Positions 29,333 to 40,780 are shown, counted from the first letter of the stretch. The stretch is DNA of 64,000 nt from a bacterium HR19 (GCA_002898315.1 BEHV01000006.1:60984-124983); one strand, 5' to 3'. Notes: generated from the sequence alone by a model not told the origin. A program made the numbers and translations.

Positions 29333-30730
29333 ATGCAATGGAAAAAAAGAGCCGAGAGTAAGCAATCGCACACACAAAAAAAGAACCAAAAAATAAACTT
29401 TTCTCAAATTTCTCTGCTCTTGATAATATTTTTCATCAAATTTGCTATCATTCCCAACGAAACCAGAGGTGATAAACTGAACTCACTCACAAAATCACTT
29501 CTTTACTTTGAAAATGGAGAAAAAGACAAAGCATTTCAAATAATAAAAAGCTATGAAAACGAAATAACAGATAGTTTAATAGCGAACATAATAATATCTC
29601 AAAAAGAAAAAGATGAAAAAAAACTTGAAAGAGAATTTGAAATAATAAAGGATTTAGAAGAAAGGTTCAAGGAGAGGATAAAATTTGAAAAAGCAAAGAT
29701 TCTTTTACAAAAGGAAGAAATTGAAAAAGCCGAAAAAATTCTTGTTGATCAAGGAGATGGTAATTTAAGTCCCGCAGATAGCTTTGTTCTATCAAATATA
29801 GAACTTCTCAAAGGCGATGGGCAAAAAGCGGAATCATACGCTGAAAAAGCAGAAGAAAATGAAATGCTAGATAGAGTGAAAATTAAAAAACTGAAAAAAG
29901 AAATAAAAGATACCTCGTCAGCATTTGATTTTAATGGAAAATTCTTCATCTCTCCTTCTTTCTCAACAAAATCATTTCCCGTCCTATTTGAAGATGAGGA
30001 GGTCCAGAAAAGATGGGATATAGTAAATGAAATATCGTGGTATGCGAGAGCTGATTTCATAAAAGGAAAGATTCTCGCTCCGTTTTTAGAGTATAACGGT
30101 GGCGGAGAATTTTACACAGATGTTCCGAATATATCTTTGCATACCATATCGGTCGGAGCGGAGGCGAGCGAAAAAATAGTCATCGGCTCAAAGTATTCTC
30201 TGAATTTCTCTACCCTTGAAAGCGGAATCTTCTCTCTATCACATCTCATATCAATCTATACCTTTCCCACAAGATTTATTTTCACCTCTTTGGGAGGTGG
30301 AATTGAAACAAAAAACGAAATAGAAGGCAGAAAAGGACCTTTAACTTTTCTTCAGGTCGGAAGCTTCTTCAATAAAAAAGAAGGGAACATGAGATTTCTC
30401 ATCTTGGGAAAGATAGGAGTTGGCAAAAGGTTTGCACAAGATAAAAGGTTTGCAGAAACTTTCATAACCCCAAACCTTGATATATCATTTGAACCAACAG
30501 AAAAATTCGGCTTGAACATATACTCAATAATTGATTTTATGAGCTTCCCTGAGAATTTTGAAGGTAGAAGCACAAACCTTATATGGTTAGCATCTTCATC
30601 AATATATATCAATCAAGACCTTATTGAGTGGCACATAATAAGATTCATCTTTGAAGGAAATGAATCAGACAACAAATATTTCTCTTGGTCAAGAATAAGA
30701 ATAGGAACATTCTTTAAAGTTGAACTTTGA
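29333..30730 (+). CDS. Secreted/outer-membrane protein with TPR-like N-terminus and beta-rich C-terminus
   Basis: N-terminal hydrophobic segment, helical repeats, then alternating beta-strand pattern. Confidence 0.65.
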   Translation: MQWKKRAESKQSHTQKKNQKINFSQISLLLIIFFIKFAIIPNETRGDKLNSLTKSLLYFENGEKDKAFQIIKSYENEITDSLIANIIISQKEKDEKKLEREFEIIKDLEERFKERIKFEKAKILLQKEEIEKAEKILVDQGDGNLSPADSFVLSNIELLKGDGQKAESYAEKAEENEMLDRVKIKKLKKEIKDTSSAFDFNGKFFISPSFSTKSFPVLFEDEEVQKRWDIVNEISWYARADFIKGKILAPFLEYNGGGEFYTDVPNISLHTISVGAEASEKIVIGSKYSLNFSTLESGIFSLSHLISIYTFPTRFIFTSLGGGIETKNEIEGRKGPLTFLQVGSFFNKKEGNMRFLILGKIGVGKRFAQDKRFAETFITPNLDISFEPTEKFGLNIYSIIDFMSFPENFEGRSTNLIWLASSSIYINQDLIEWHIIRFIFEGNESDNKYFSWSRIRIGTFFKVEL

Positions 30731-30762
30731 AAATCTTAGGTAAGAGGGGACTTCATTTTCGC

Positions 30763-33357
30763 TCACTTTGGAATAGCTACGAAAAATCCTCTGAAAATAT
30801 CGGTTCCGAAACTACCATATACTGATGTAAAAATAGTGTTCGGCAAGCAAGATGGTTCAGCCGAAATGCTTATAGCTCTGCTCCCCTCTCCCAAATTTGC
30901 AAGCAAAGTGATTTTGAGATTTTCAGTATTTATGACACCAAGAAAGTTAGCAATAGAGAGGTCAGAGATGAAAAATATGTGTCCATAACTGAATTCAGAA
31001 TCAATAATTTTCCCTGCTGGAAGATAAAAGGTTCTTTCTCTTTTTTTGCCAAACCTGTTATCTTGATATACATATTCAACAACCTGAGTTGAGCCAAGAA
31101 GATACATCTTCATATCAGGAGAAAAAGAGACATCTTGAAAACTGATAGGGTCAACGGGGAAACCTTCAAGAACAAAGCTCAAAGAACTTTCTTCAAGCAC
31201 ATCTATATCGTTTCCGGAGAATATAAAGAACAATCCGTTGATGTACTTTATTTTTTTCGCCTGTTTGTTTTTGAGGATATAGAAATTCGGCATTCCCTTT
31301 TTTGAGTAGAAAACGGCGTTTGAACTCCCTATCAATATAACATCTTTTCCAACTGAAAACGATTTTACATCTGAACCGAAAAAGCTTATGGGAGAGAAAT
31401 AACCTGTAATATCTGCTACGAAAACACTATCTCCATCTTTAAACACCTCAAATAAACTCTTATAAAAATCAAATGACATCTTCAAAGTATCAAAAGGATA
31501 GAATTTTGATAAAGAAGGCGAGGAAGAAGGTGAAAGGAAGACAGGTAAAATATCAAGCTCTGCAAGAGCACCACCATCAGGAAAATAAACTTTCGCTTTT
31601 GATTGAGAACAATCTATATCTGAAAGTGCATTCGCTCCATCTACAAATCCTGAGATAGATTTTATTTTTTTTGTTTCACAAGCTGAAAAGTCAAGTATGG
31701 TCAAATTATTAGATGAATCAAAAACAGCAACCGTCACATCACTCAAAAAGATGATAGAGATTGGTCTTGATGGAACCTCTAATCCCTCAACTCCGCATAT
31801 ACTCTCCTCCCTGACCCAGTTATAAAGCTTGACCTTATACTTCCCCGAATCTTTGAGAAGGTATCCTATTGCCACATCAGATAAGTTAAAAGGTGAAACT
31901 TTAAGAGAAAAAACATCTTTATCTTTAGTGGGAAAAACATCAAAACTTTTGAGTGGCCTGAAAATTCTACCCAAAGTATCAAATGAAAAAATTCCAACAT
32001 TACCCTTCATAGGTTGTTCAAAAGATGTCCATACAATAGTGATTTCTGAGCCGAAAGATTGGAGGTCTGTTATATCGTTGAAAGCAGAGAAATTATACTG
32101 AACCGGGTCTGATATACTGCATACTTCTCCAGAAAAACTCAGAGGGAAAGCCAAAATCTTATCTGAGTAAATCACAAAGAGATTATCTTTTTCAAACCTT
32201 ATTTCTCTACCGCCTGAATCTAAATTTTTCTGACATATCGGAGTAGAAGCTTGAAGTCCAGTTATGTCATAAATGAGTATGTCTGCCGGAGCTCCGCCAC
32301 CAAAACTTCTCAAAAAAGCAACATATCTTTTTCCTGACCTTTCAAAAACATCAAAAGATACTGAACCATATAAATTTTGGTCCTTTATAACCTCTTTAAT
32401 TTTTCCAGACGAGAGAGAGATGAAATAAAGGGAGGAATCACTTCCAACAATGTTGAAAGTAAAAAAACCATCAGAAGATACATCTGTGTATCTTAAATCT
32501 CCGCCGGGTAAGTTTATTCTATTTATTATTGAGCCATCTTTTGTCAAAATAGTCATAAAAGGAGATGTTTGAGCGAACATAGAGAGTCCATTTGAAAAAG
32601 CTCGTATTATTCTTCCTACACCATATGAGACCGCAAGAGTTTGCGGATAGTTTATGACTATGGGAGAGCATATTGTTTCTCCTTGATTTCCGCAGTAGGA
32701 TTTACCATAGAGGCAGAACAGCCAGTCGCCCCACGATGGAGCAGGAAGAGTGATAGTACATCTACCTTGAAGGAGATTATGAGGCGGGCATTGAACTTTC
32801 TCTAATGACTCATATCCAGCGTAGAACTCAACCTGCTCAAGAGGGAGGTTAATTACTTTAATAACAACCTCAGCACTGTTCCCTTTTGAACCAAAAGATT
32901 CAATTTGATAAGATGGTCTTGGGCAAAATCCTGAGACCTTTATGCTTGCAGAAAATGACTTTTCGCAGACCTTTCCATTCTCACTCCACCAGAAAATGAA
33001 TTTATCTGAAAAATTTCCCAGAGAAGAGTATGTTGAAACGAAGTAGAAAGAAGTTGGTCCCTGATATGTCACGAGGTCAACAAAGCCATCGGCACCGAAA
33101 TCTACGGCAACAGCGGTCAGCCCCGTGCTTCCTTCTGGATAGAAAGAAGCATAGAATGAGACAGTAAGAGGAGATTCTCCTGAAACACTTTGCGGGAAAA
33201 AATCAATTCTGCTTTTACAATCTTTGTTTTCAGGAGGTGGGGTCGTTCCGTTCCCGCTATTTTTCTTTGAACACGAAGATAAGACACCGGAAAACAAAAA
33301 AACAGCGAGAAAAAAAATAAAAGTATGAGGAATCTTTGCTCTACTTGAAGAGGTCAT
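30763..33357 (-). CDS. Large lipoprotein with PKD-like and beta-propeller-like regions
   Basis: Lipobox FSGVLSSCSKK; N-terminal GESPLTVSFYASFYPEG...AVDFGADGFVD PKD-like segment. Confidence 0.72.
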   Translation of the reverse strand: MTSSSRAKIPHTFIFFLAVFLFSGVLSSCSKKNSGNGTTPPPENKDCKSRIDFFPQSVSGESPLTVSFYASFYPEGSTGLTAVAVDFGADGFVDLVTYQGPTSFYFVSTYSSLGNFSDKFIFWWSENGKVCEKSFSASIKVSGFCPRPSYQIESFGSKGNSAEVVIKVINLPLEQVEFYAGYESLEKVQCPPHNLLQGRCTITLPAPSWGDWLFCLYGKSYCGNQGETICSPIVINYPQTLAVSYGVGRIIRAFSNGLSMFAQTSPFMTILTKDGSIINRINLPGGDLRYTDVSSDGFFTFNIVGSDSSLYFISLSSGKIKEVIKDQNLYGSVSFDVFERSGKRYVAFLRSFGGGAPADILIYDITGLQASTPICQKNLDSGGREIRFEKDNLFVIYSDKILAFPLSFSGEVCSISDPVQYNFSAFNDITDLQSFGSEITIVWTSFEQPMKGNVGIFSFDTLGRIFRPLKSFDVFPTKDKDVFSLKVSPFNLSDVAIGYLLKDSGKYKVKLYNWVREESICGVEGLEVPSRPISIIFLSDVTVAVFDSSNNLTILDFSACETKKIKSISGFVDGANALSDIDCSQSKAKVYFPDGGALAELDILPVFLSPSSSPSLSKFYPFDTLKMSFDFYKSLFEVFKDGDSVFVADITGYFSPISFFGSDVKSFSVGKDVILIGSSNAVFYSKKGMPNFYILKNKQAKKIKYINGLFFIFSGNDIDVLEESSLSFVLEGFPVDPISFQDVSFSPDMKMYLLGSTQVVEYVYQDNRFGKKRERTFYLPAGKIIDSEFSYGHIFFISDLSIANFLGVINTENLKITLLANLGEGSRAISISAEPSCLPNTIFTSVYGSFGTDIFRGFFVAIPK

Positions 33358-33409
33358 TTTATTCTTTAATAATAGCATCTGAAAAATTATTTTTCGCATA
33401 AGCAAAGAA

Positions 33410-34939
33410 CTATTTTAGCGTCAGCTGTTCTTTTATTTCTTTCGGAATTTCAAAAAGAGAGAAATATAAAACATAGTCCCCATTTATATTTTTCATATAA
33501 GATAGCCCGGCATTAGAATAGTTTGGCATAAAGTCAGCAAAAAGGTAAATCCCCGCAATTCCTTTTGCTATCAGAGTATTCACAATCCATCTCCTCTCTG
33601 GTTTATCAAGTAAAAAAGCGGACTTTATATTCCACCTTATAGAGTCCGAATAGAATATAACTGGGACCCATACATCTTGTGAGATTTTATAGTTGATGAA
33701 TTGTATCTGGGAGCCGACGGGCACTTTATCTACAACCTCTTTGACCCAGGAGCCGGCTTGAAAATAAGCAAATTCAACTTGGAGTTTTGTTGAATTAAAG
33801 TAAGCTATATAATGGTCAAAGTTTTTATTATATCCTGCTGAACAGAATATACCTTCGTCATCGGGAGAAGTATCGGTTCTGACATAGCTTATATAAAATT
33901 TCATCGTGTTAAGGTCAAATTCTTTACCTGGACCAACAGCACTTGCGTCAAGAAGAACATATTTTTGAGATTTAAATCTCCAGAAATCTTTTGGGACTTC
34001 TTTTCTTCCTCCGGGACCTATTGCGAAGAGAGATGAATCAAATCGTGATTCATTAGAAGGGAATTTGAGCTCTGCCTGATACTGAGTTGGGTTAAGTGAT
34101 ATGAACTGTATTTCTTCATTGAAGACCCTATCCCATCCGACAACAGATATAACCCAGTTCTGTTCATCTTTCTTCCTGTATGCGTATTTCACATTTCCGT
34201 TTTCGGAATCATAGTAAGCTAATCTGAGTGTTCCTGCTTCATCTATTTTCATATCAATGCATCCCGATATAGCTCCGCCGGAGGGGACTCGTGCCACTTC
34301 TCCGACCGCGGGGTCAACTTGCTCACACCTCATAGTTTTACCATCAACACCCAGAGAAATGTAATACACTCTTTTATCCATTCCTATGTAAGCTATGTGT
34401 ATTATATCTTCTGGGTCTATGACAGCGGAAAGGAGTTCTGCTTTGCTTTCGTAAGGACACGGGTTTTGGACTTTCTCTATTTTCCATTTATTATCTCCAA
34501 GTCGCTGGGCGTGGTAGATAGAAAAGCTATCCTCTCCGTTCTCTTTATGTCTTATATAAATCACATGTGGGATATTCTGGGAATCTATGACGACTTTTGG
34601 AGATAGTCCGAAATTATCGTTCTGCCCAGCTTCATCTATCATTTCTATATTTCTGAAACCCGTCTGTTGAAGATCGGGAGCATAAGCCCAGAACACGGTT
34701 CGGTAAAGCATATTGTAATACACTACATGAACCCCGCCATTTTTATCCTGTGCAAAGTGGTTGAAAAGTCCGCTATCACCAGCAGATATGAGATACTCGG
34801 CAGGAGAAAGAGAGAAGGGTGTTTTAGTTTCGTAATCTCCCGAAAAACGCCCACAAGAAAGCAGAAAAATCAAAAACAGAAAAACATATCCGAAGTAAAA
34901 ATATCTCTTCGTAAAATGCTTTCTTCTACCACAAACCAT
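33410..34939 (-). CDS. Lipoprotein, beta-propeller-like
   Basis: Lipobox FLIFLLSCGRF; repeats such as VIDSQNIPHVIYIRH, VIDPEDIIHIAYIG, KIDEAGTLRLAYYDS. Confidence 0.72.
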   Translation of the reverse strand: MVCGRRKHFTKRYFYFGYVFLFLIFLLSCGRFSGDYETKTPFSLSPAEYLISAGDSGLFNHFAQDKNGGVHVVYYNMLYRTVFWAYAPDLQQTGFRNIEMIDEAGQNDNFGLSPKVVIDSQNIPHVIYIRHKENGEDSFSIYHAQRLGDNKWKIEKVQNPCPYESKAELLSAVIDPEDIIHIAYIGMDKRVYYISLGVDGKTMRCEQVDPAVGEVARVPSGGAISGCIDMKIDEAGTLRLAYYDSENGNVKYAYRKKDEQNWVISVVGWDRVFNEEIQFISLNPTQYQAELKFPSNESRFDSSLFAIGPGGRKEVPKDFWRFKSQKYVLLDASAVGPGKEFDLNTMKFYISYVRTDTSPDDEGIFCSAGYNKNFDHYIAYFNSTKLQVEFAYFQAGSWVKEVVDKVPVGSQIQFINYKISQDVWVPVIFYSDSIRWNIKSAFLLDKPERRWIVNTLIAKGIAGIYLFADFMPNYSNAGLSYMKNINGDYVLYFSLFEIPKEIKEQLTLK

Positions 34940-34981
34940 CTCAAAAAAACCTCCCTCAAATGAAAATTCAATCATATTGAT

Positions 34982-36655
34982 TCAAGGAGCAATGGCAACA
35001 TAGATAAGGGAAATTTTGAAGGAATCAGCAGACCTTGTGGGAACAAGTATAGCAACAGATGATTCATTACTTAGCATAAGTGATTTAGGAGCAAAACCAG
35101 AGGCATCTTTCATTTTTTTAGAGACAGAATACCATGTATTTGCAAATTTCACCGCAACTTTCAGGTCTGATGTAAATGGATAAAAATAAGCGATAACAGG
35201 GTATCCTTCGGGAGTGACCGATATAGATGTTCCGCCTGTTCCTACCGTATATATTCCCCCACCACCTCCGTCTACAACTAATATAGAAGGGGGACTATCT
35301 GGGGAGGGTAAAAACCCATATTCGACCGCAAAAAGCGGAGGAGTGCTGTTGAAATTTGAAAAATGAATCTCTCCCCTCTCATCAGAAGCAGCAGATATGA
35401 GCTTACGAAAACCGCCAAGAGAAACCATACGAAAATCCATCATAGGTTTGAACTTAACGACAACAGAACTCACAGCATCGGGAGAATTTATCTTCCCGGG
35501 ATATATACCTGAAAGGTTCAAAAATATTCTCTGCGGAGAATCTACAATATAATTTCCTTTTTCTAATTTTATCTCACCGTTTTGGGTAAGCAGAGAAATT
35601 GAATCTATATCTGCTGCGGGATGTGTGAGATTTATAAAGTATCCCGGAGAAGAATTAGGAAGGCACTGAGTTCCAGATTCGTTCAACTTCAAATACTCAA
35701 TATAGCTCAAAGATGGATTGCTTATAACCTGTGATGATAGTTCTTCTGAGAACTGAAACTGGTCCTGTCTAAACTCAACCCAGTAAGCTTGATTTAAAAC
35801 ATACTCGTAGAATACAAATCCGGTCATATCAACAAGATTTCTTTTGAAGTTCAGCAGTTGGAGAGAAAAGCCCGGGGAGATATTGCTTATATTGTTGCAA
35901 CGGCTATCTAACTTGAATTTTATTCTCAAAATTCCCGACGCAAAGAAATAAATGGGTGCAAGAGAGATATCTGAGTTTTCTCTCTCTCTTTCTTCAAGGT
36001 CTGGGAAGTTGCACACCTTTGTGTTATTTTCATTTCCCGGAGAAAATTTGCCTATGAAAAGAGCCGGCTCTCCCTTATCAAGCAGAGCTAATATAACTTT
36101 TTTGAGAGATGGTGAATATCTTGCGTCTATGAAATCTATATCAGTAGTCCAGCGTTTTATAGTTCTGCATCTCCATATACCAAATGTATCTTTGAATGCC
36201 TCTTTTATCAGGTAGGTTCTCGGTATTTTATCTTTGTAAGATGAGGAAAGATATACGATGTGTGGTATGCCATCTACGAGGAATATTCTCGGACTCTTTC
36301 CGGCTACATAACTTGAAACGAGGTAGCTTTTTTCCTCCTCTGGCGGATCAACTTTTTCAGGTACCCATTTTCCTTGAAAATCAAGAGAAAAGTAATACAG
36401 AGCTCCCTGATAGAAATCGAAAATTGCAATATGCGGTAGGTCGTTTTTATCAAGGGTAAAATCCCAGTGTATACCCTCCGGAATACTTGCGCCTTGCGAA
36501 GCCGGGATTGAAACAATTTCAGATTCTCTTGGAATAACTACTCCGCCTTCCTCTGGAACAAAAAGTCCCTTCCAAGCTCTTCCACAGGAAAAAGAAACAG
36601 AAATCAGGAATAAAAGTGTAATGAGAAATTTTGTTCTGCAAAACATAAAAATCAT
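34982..36655 (-). CDS. Lipoprotein, related in layout to the 33410-34939 protein
   Basis: Lipobox LISVSFSCGRAW; TLDKNDLPHIAIFDF and VDGIPHIVYLSS repeats. Confidence 0.72.
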   Translation of the reverse strand: MIFMFCRTKFLITLLFLISVSFSCGRAWKGLFVPEEGGVVIPRESEIVSIPASQGASIPEGIHWDFTLDKNDLPHIAIFDFYQGALYYFSLDFQGKWVPEKVDPPEEEKSYLVSSYVAGKSPRIFLVDGIPHIVYLSSSYKDKIPRTYLIKEAFKDTFGIWRCRTIKRWTTDIDFIDARYSPSLKKVILALLDKGEPALFIGKFSPGNENNTKVCNFPDLEERERENSDISLAPIYFFASGILRIKFKLDSRCNNISNISPGFSLQLLNFKRNLVDMTGFVFYEYVLNQAYWVEFRQDQFQFSEELSSQVISNPSLSYIEYLKLNESGTQCLPNSSPGYFINLTHPAADIDSISLLTQNGEIKLEKGNYIVDSPQRIFLNLSGIYPGKINSPDAVSSVVVKFKPMMDFRMVSLGGFRKLISAASDERGEIHFSNFNSTPPLFAVEYGFLPSPDSPPSILVVDGGGGGIYTVGTGGTSISVTPEGYPVIAYFYPFTSDLKVAVKFANTWYSVSKKMKDASGFAPKSLMLSNESSVAILVPTRSADSFKISLIYVAIAP

Positions 36656-36740
36656 ATACTCATAAAAAATTTAATATTTTTCCTCTGTATTGTGTTTAAA
36701 GATAAAATAGATTTGGACTAAGTAGTAAAATATAGGTGAG

Positions 36741-37592
36741 ATGATAGCGAGCAGGCGAGAAATCGGGAAAACAAGAAGAATTTGGCGAAAAATTTTTACA
36801 CCGCTACTTGCAACTTTTCTCATCTTCTCAGGAACAATTCAATGTAAAAAAGATAAGGGAAAAAAATCAGTAGAGAAAAATGAAATAACAAAACTTGTCT
36901 ATTCAATATCTTCACTTCTATACTTCGCAAAACAGGTACAAAATTTCTTTGAAGAAATCCTCTCGTGGAACTACGAATGCATAAGAAAAGAATCCGAGAA
37001 CAGGTCTACGTTTTACTGCGATAACACTACTCCTCCTGTTAGCGGATTTATTGAAAAAACCGGGCAGAACTCTTATGAATTTCAATTAAAAGTCACATCT
37101 CCAAACTCAGCAATTTCAGCAGAAATAGCGGGAAAAATATCTGTTGAAACAGGAATAAACCTAAAAGATGTAAATTTGTTCATACAAAAAAAAGAAAATG
37201 GGACAGCGTATCAAGGATATATATATTTTTCAGAATTAACATCTTACAAATTCAGAGGAGGGTTCAAAGTTGATTCAAATGGAGGTGGTATAAAAGTAGA
37301 ATGGATTGATAAACTAAACATGGAACTCAGAGATTTTGAAGCAAGATTTTTTCAAAACTCCGGAACTCAGTTTGTAGCAGAAATAAAAGGAGTAGTAAAA
37401 TCAAACGGGGGATGTATAAGTGAAGGAGAGTTCAACACAAATATAAAAGTACAATCACTCCTGATAAGTGGTGGAGAAGAAGCAATAGTAATCCCTATTT
37501 GTCCGACAAAAATAGAAGGAGATATAAATTCAGAAAGAATAAATTTTGAACTCCCCTGTGAAAGCAGCAGAACAAGTTGCATATTCCCTTGA
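36741..37592 (+). CDS. Putative lipoprotein
   Basis: LATFLIFSGTIQCKKDKG lipobox. Confidence 0.65.
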   Translation: MIASRREIGKTRRIWRKIFTPLLATFLIFSGTIQCKKDKGKKSVEKNEITKLVYSISSLLYFAKQVQNFFEEILSWNYECIRKESENRSTFYCDNTTPPVSGFIEKTGQNSYEFQLKVTSPNSAISAEIAGKISVETGINLKDVNLFIQKKENGTAYQGYIYFSELTSYKFRGGFKVDSNGGGIKVEWIDKLNMELRDFEARFFQNSGTQFVAEIKGVVKSNGGCISEGEFNTNIKVQSLLISGGEEAIVIPICPTKIEGDINSERINFELPCESSRTSCIFP

Positions 37593-37607
37593 AGTTTGAA
37601 AATCTCT

Positions 37608-38834
37608 CTACACCGAGCTGGGCAAACTTTTATAGAAGTTGATAAGTATTTTTGATACCTCGGGACGCATAAACTCGTATGGAGGTTCTTCTCCACGCGA
37701 AAGCATTTCTCTTGCTTTTGTTCCCGAAATTGATATATGAAATTCTTCTGGGTGAGGGCATATTTTCTCTGAAACCATACCGCCACACTCCTTACACCAG
37801 AAGGAGTTTCCGAAGAACAAAGGAATTATTCCAAGCTCTTTTTCTGGTATGCTTTCTAAAAGCTTGTGGGCATCGTATGGTCCATAAAAATTTTTAAATC
37901 CAGCGTGGTCTCTTCCTACTATAAAATGTGTGCAACCGTAATTTTTTCTTATTATCGCATGGTGAACTGCTTCGCGCGGACCACCATATCTCATCGCGGA
38001 AGGCAATATACCCAGAAAAACTCTTTCAACCCTATAATACCTGCCTATGATGGCTCTATAAGATTGAATTATAAGCTCCGAAGGAACATCGTCTTTTTTG
38101 GTCTCTCCAACAAGAGGGTTTATAAATAGTCCATCTACAAGTTCAAGAGTGGTTTTCTGTATGTATTCGTGTCCTCTGTGTGGTGCGTTTCTTGTCTGAA
38201 AGCCCGCTATTTTTCTCCAACCTCTCTTTTTAAATTCCTCACGGGTTTGCGAAGGAGTAAAGAACTCCCCGGGAAATCCGAAGTCAGAAATCTCACACAC
38301 TTTCACTTCTCCACCAACATATATATCTCCTGTTGATTTCAGATATGCAACCGATGGATGTTCAGGAGAATCGGTTTTGTACACATAAACCGCCTCTTTT
38401 TCTTTATCTGGACGATACATCTCTTCTATTTCAATCATTCCCCAAATTTTTCCCTCGTATTCAAGATATGCTATATCTTTTTTTTTCAGAATCTTATAAG
38501 TATCATCATTTACAGATAGGGTTATGGGTATTGACCAGAGTGTGCCATCGGTAAGGTGCATATCTTTAACACAGGAATTATAATCTTTCTTTTTCATAAA
38601 ACCTTTGAGTGGGGAAAGAGCTCCTGTGGCTATGAGCTGGAGGTCGCACCACTCTCGTCTTGTAATTTTTACAACAGGATAGCCATCTTTTATTTTCAGG
38701 TCAGGATAATATCTTGTGATAAGCTTTCCTCCGTGAGGTGGGATAATTTCATTTTTCCTATGTTTATAATCACCAAGCTCTTGCAAACTTTTTTTCCCCG
38801 ACAGTTTTGACAAGCGTGAATATGAAGATGGCAT
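37608..38834 (-). CDS. sat: Sulfate adenylyltransferase (ATP sulfurylase)
   Basis: GFQTRNAPHRGHEYIQKTTLE, RYGGPREAVHHAIIRKNYGCTHFIVGRDHAG, ISGTKAREML. Confidence 0.96.
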   Translation of the reverse strand: MPSSYSRLSKLSGKKSLQELGDYKHRKNEIIPPHGGKLITRYYPDLKIKDGYPVVKITRREWCDLQLIATGALSPLKGFMKKKDYNSCVKDMHLTDGTLWSIPITLSVNDDTYKILKKKDIAYLEYEGKIWGMIEIEEMYRPDKEKEAVYVYKTDSPEHPSVAYLKSTGDIYVGGEVKVCEISDFGFPGEFFTPSQTREEFKKRGWRKIAGFQTRNAPHRGHEYIQKTTLELVDGLFINPLVGETKKDDVPSELIIQSYRAIIGRYYRVERVFLGILPSAMRYGGPREAVHHAIIRKNYGCTHFIVGRDHAGFKNFYGPYDAHKLLESIPEKELGIIPLFFGNSFWCKECGGMVSEKICPHPEEFHISISGTKAREMLSRGEEPPYEFMRPEVSKILINFYKSLPSSV

Positions 38835-38890
38835 AATAAGATAACATAAAAAGAGAGAAAAACAGTTTGAAAATTTTTCAGATTTTTGTT

Positions 38891-39757
38891 TCAGAAAGGA
38901 GAAAAAGGATCATTTTCCAGTGGCATATCAGAAAAGAAGTGAAAAACAGCAGAGAAAATTTTCTCATCAAAATCGGACCGTCTTTGAATCTCCTTACCTT
39001 TACGGTAAGAGAGCGTCAGAAGATAACTTATAATTTTCTCCAATTCATCTTTGAGAAAATCTTTCAGTTCATCGTTTTGTAAGATGAGTTTTAAAATAAG
39101 GTCTGGTCTTTTCTCAATAGTTTTCCTGACCGACTGCTCAATCCTCCAAAACCTGATTTTCTTGTGGTCTCCCGAAAGAAGAACAGGTGGAACCTCAGAG
39201 TTTTCAAAAAATCTCGGTCTTGTATATTGAGGGAAATCAAGCAGAGAAAAATATATCTCTTCTTCCGGAGAAGACGACATAAATCCTTCTTTCAACCTGA
39301 CAACTCCTTCTATGAGGACCAAAGATGCGGTGTCTCCCGAGTGAATAACATAATCACCTATTGAGATTTCCTCATCAACATACTTTTTCACTCTTTCATC
39401 AACGCCTTCATATCTTGGGCATACTATAACTATATCTGAAAGAGATGATAGCTCTTTCAGTTTTTGTTGGGTCAGCAGTTCTCCTGATGGGGTCATAAGG
39501 ATCACTCTTTTTCGGTCTGGGTTTTTTATTTTAGCTGATTGAATAGCGGAGCAAACTGGTTCAGGTCTCAAAATCATTCCCGAACCACCGCCGTATGGTC
39601 TATCATCAATAAGTTTGTGCTTTCCGACTCCGAACTTTTTCAGGTCTATAATCTCAAAATCAACAATGTTTTTCTCTCTTGCTTTTCTTATAAGTCCAAC
39701 ATCAAGGGGAGATGAAAAGAACTCAGGGAAGATAGTTATTATGTGAAAAGTTACCAT
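38891..39757 (-). CDS. trmD: tRNA (guanine-N1)-methyltransferase
   Basis: ITIFPEFF, DDRPYGGGSGMILRPEP, CPRYEGVDERV, SIGDYVIHSGDTASLVLIEGVVRL. Confidence 0.96.
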   Translation of the reverse strand: MVTFHIITIFPEFFSSPLDVGLIRKAREKNIVDFEIIDLKKFGVGKHKLIDDRPYGGGSGMILRPEPVCSAIQSAKIKNPDRKRVILMTPSGELLTQQKLKELSSLSDIVIVCPRYEGVDERVKKYVDEEISIGDYVIHSGDTASLVLIEGVVRLKEGFMSSSPEEEIYFSLLDFPQYTRPRFFENSEVPPVLLSGDHKKIRFWRIEQSVRKTIEKRPDLILKLILQNDELKDFLKDELEKIISYLLTLSYRKGKEIQRRSDFDEKIFSAVFHFFSDMPLENDPFSPF

Positions 39758-39843
39758 GATTCCTTAAATTAAATCATAAGCTTTTTGATATTTGGAAGAC
39801 GAAATCGGAAAGAAAAATAAAAAGTGAATTTTTGAAGAAGGTA

Positions 39844-40722
39844 TCAGGTTTTGGTTTGCGAGGGTTGAAGTTCAATTCTTTGAAGAACTTTACCTCTTCT
39901 ATCTTTTATAATGAACTTATCAGAAGGTCTTTTTCCTCTTCTTGTCTTATAACCTTTTGTAAGCCATCCCCAAGGGGAGACGGGATGAGGATTACCTTGC
40001 GGTGACCTACCTTCACCTCCGCCGTGCGGATGGTCAACAGGGTTCATAGCAACTCCTCTCACATGCGGTCTTCTTCCGAGCCAGCGAGACCTACCCGCTT
40101 TGCCAAGAGATATAAGTTCGTGTTCTTCAAGACCGACCTGCCCAACTGTTGCAAGGCAATCTCCGTGAACTAACCTCTCTTCTTTTGATGGTAATCTTAT
40201 AAGGACATATTTCCCTATTTTTGCGAGGACCTGTGCATATGTTCCAGCAGAACGGCAGAGCTGACCACCTTTTCCCGGAACAAGCTCTATGTTATGAACA
40301 ATCGTTCCGTCTGGGATGTATTTCAACGGCATAGCCCAACCGACTCGTGGTTCAATTTTATTACGTGAAGAAAGAACTATATCACCAACATTCAATCCCT
40401 TTGGCCAGATTATATATCTTTTCACTCCATCTTGATAAGAAATAAGAGCTATGCGAGCGGTTCTACAAGGGTCATATTCTATCGCCTCAACTCTTCCGGG
40501 TACATCAAACTTATCTCTTTTAAAATCAACTATTCTGTATCTCTTTTTATGTCCCCCTCCTCTGTGGCGAGCGGTTATTCTCCCGAGGTTATTCCTTCCA
40601 GCTTTTTGCTTCCATCTATCAAGAAGAGATTTTTCCGGTTCTTCCTTTGTTATTTCAGAAAAATCGTATTTCGTCATGTGTCTTTGACCTGGGGTAATGG
40701 GTCTCATTTTAACTATTCCCAT
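39844..40722 (-). CDS. rplB: Ribosomal protein L2
   Basis: [52 protein letters not shown] upstream. Confidence 0.98.
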   Translation of the reverse strand: MGIVKMRPITPGQRHMTKYDFSEITKEEPEKSLLDRWKQKAGRNNLGRITARHRGGGHKKRYRIVDFKRDKFDVPGRVEAIEYDPCRTARIALISYQDGVKRYIIWPKGLNVGDIVLSSRNKIEPRVGWAMPLKYIPDGTIVHNIELVPGKGGQLCRSAGTYAQVLAKIGKYVLIRLPSKEERLVHGDCLATVGQVGLEEHELISLGKAGRSRWLGRRPHVRGVAMNPVDHPHGGGEGRSPQGNPHPVSPWGWLTKGYKTRRGKRPSDKFIIKDRRGKVLQRIELQPSQTKT

Positions 40723-40780
40723 ATTTTTTTCACCTCCCTATTTTTCAACGACCAAAAATCGGCTTAAAGTTTTTATTTTA

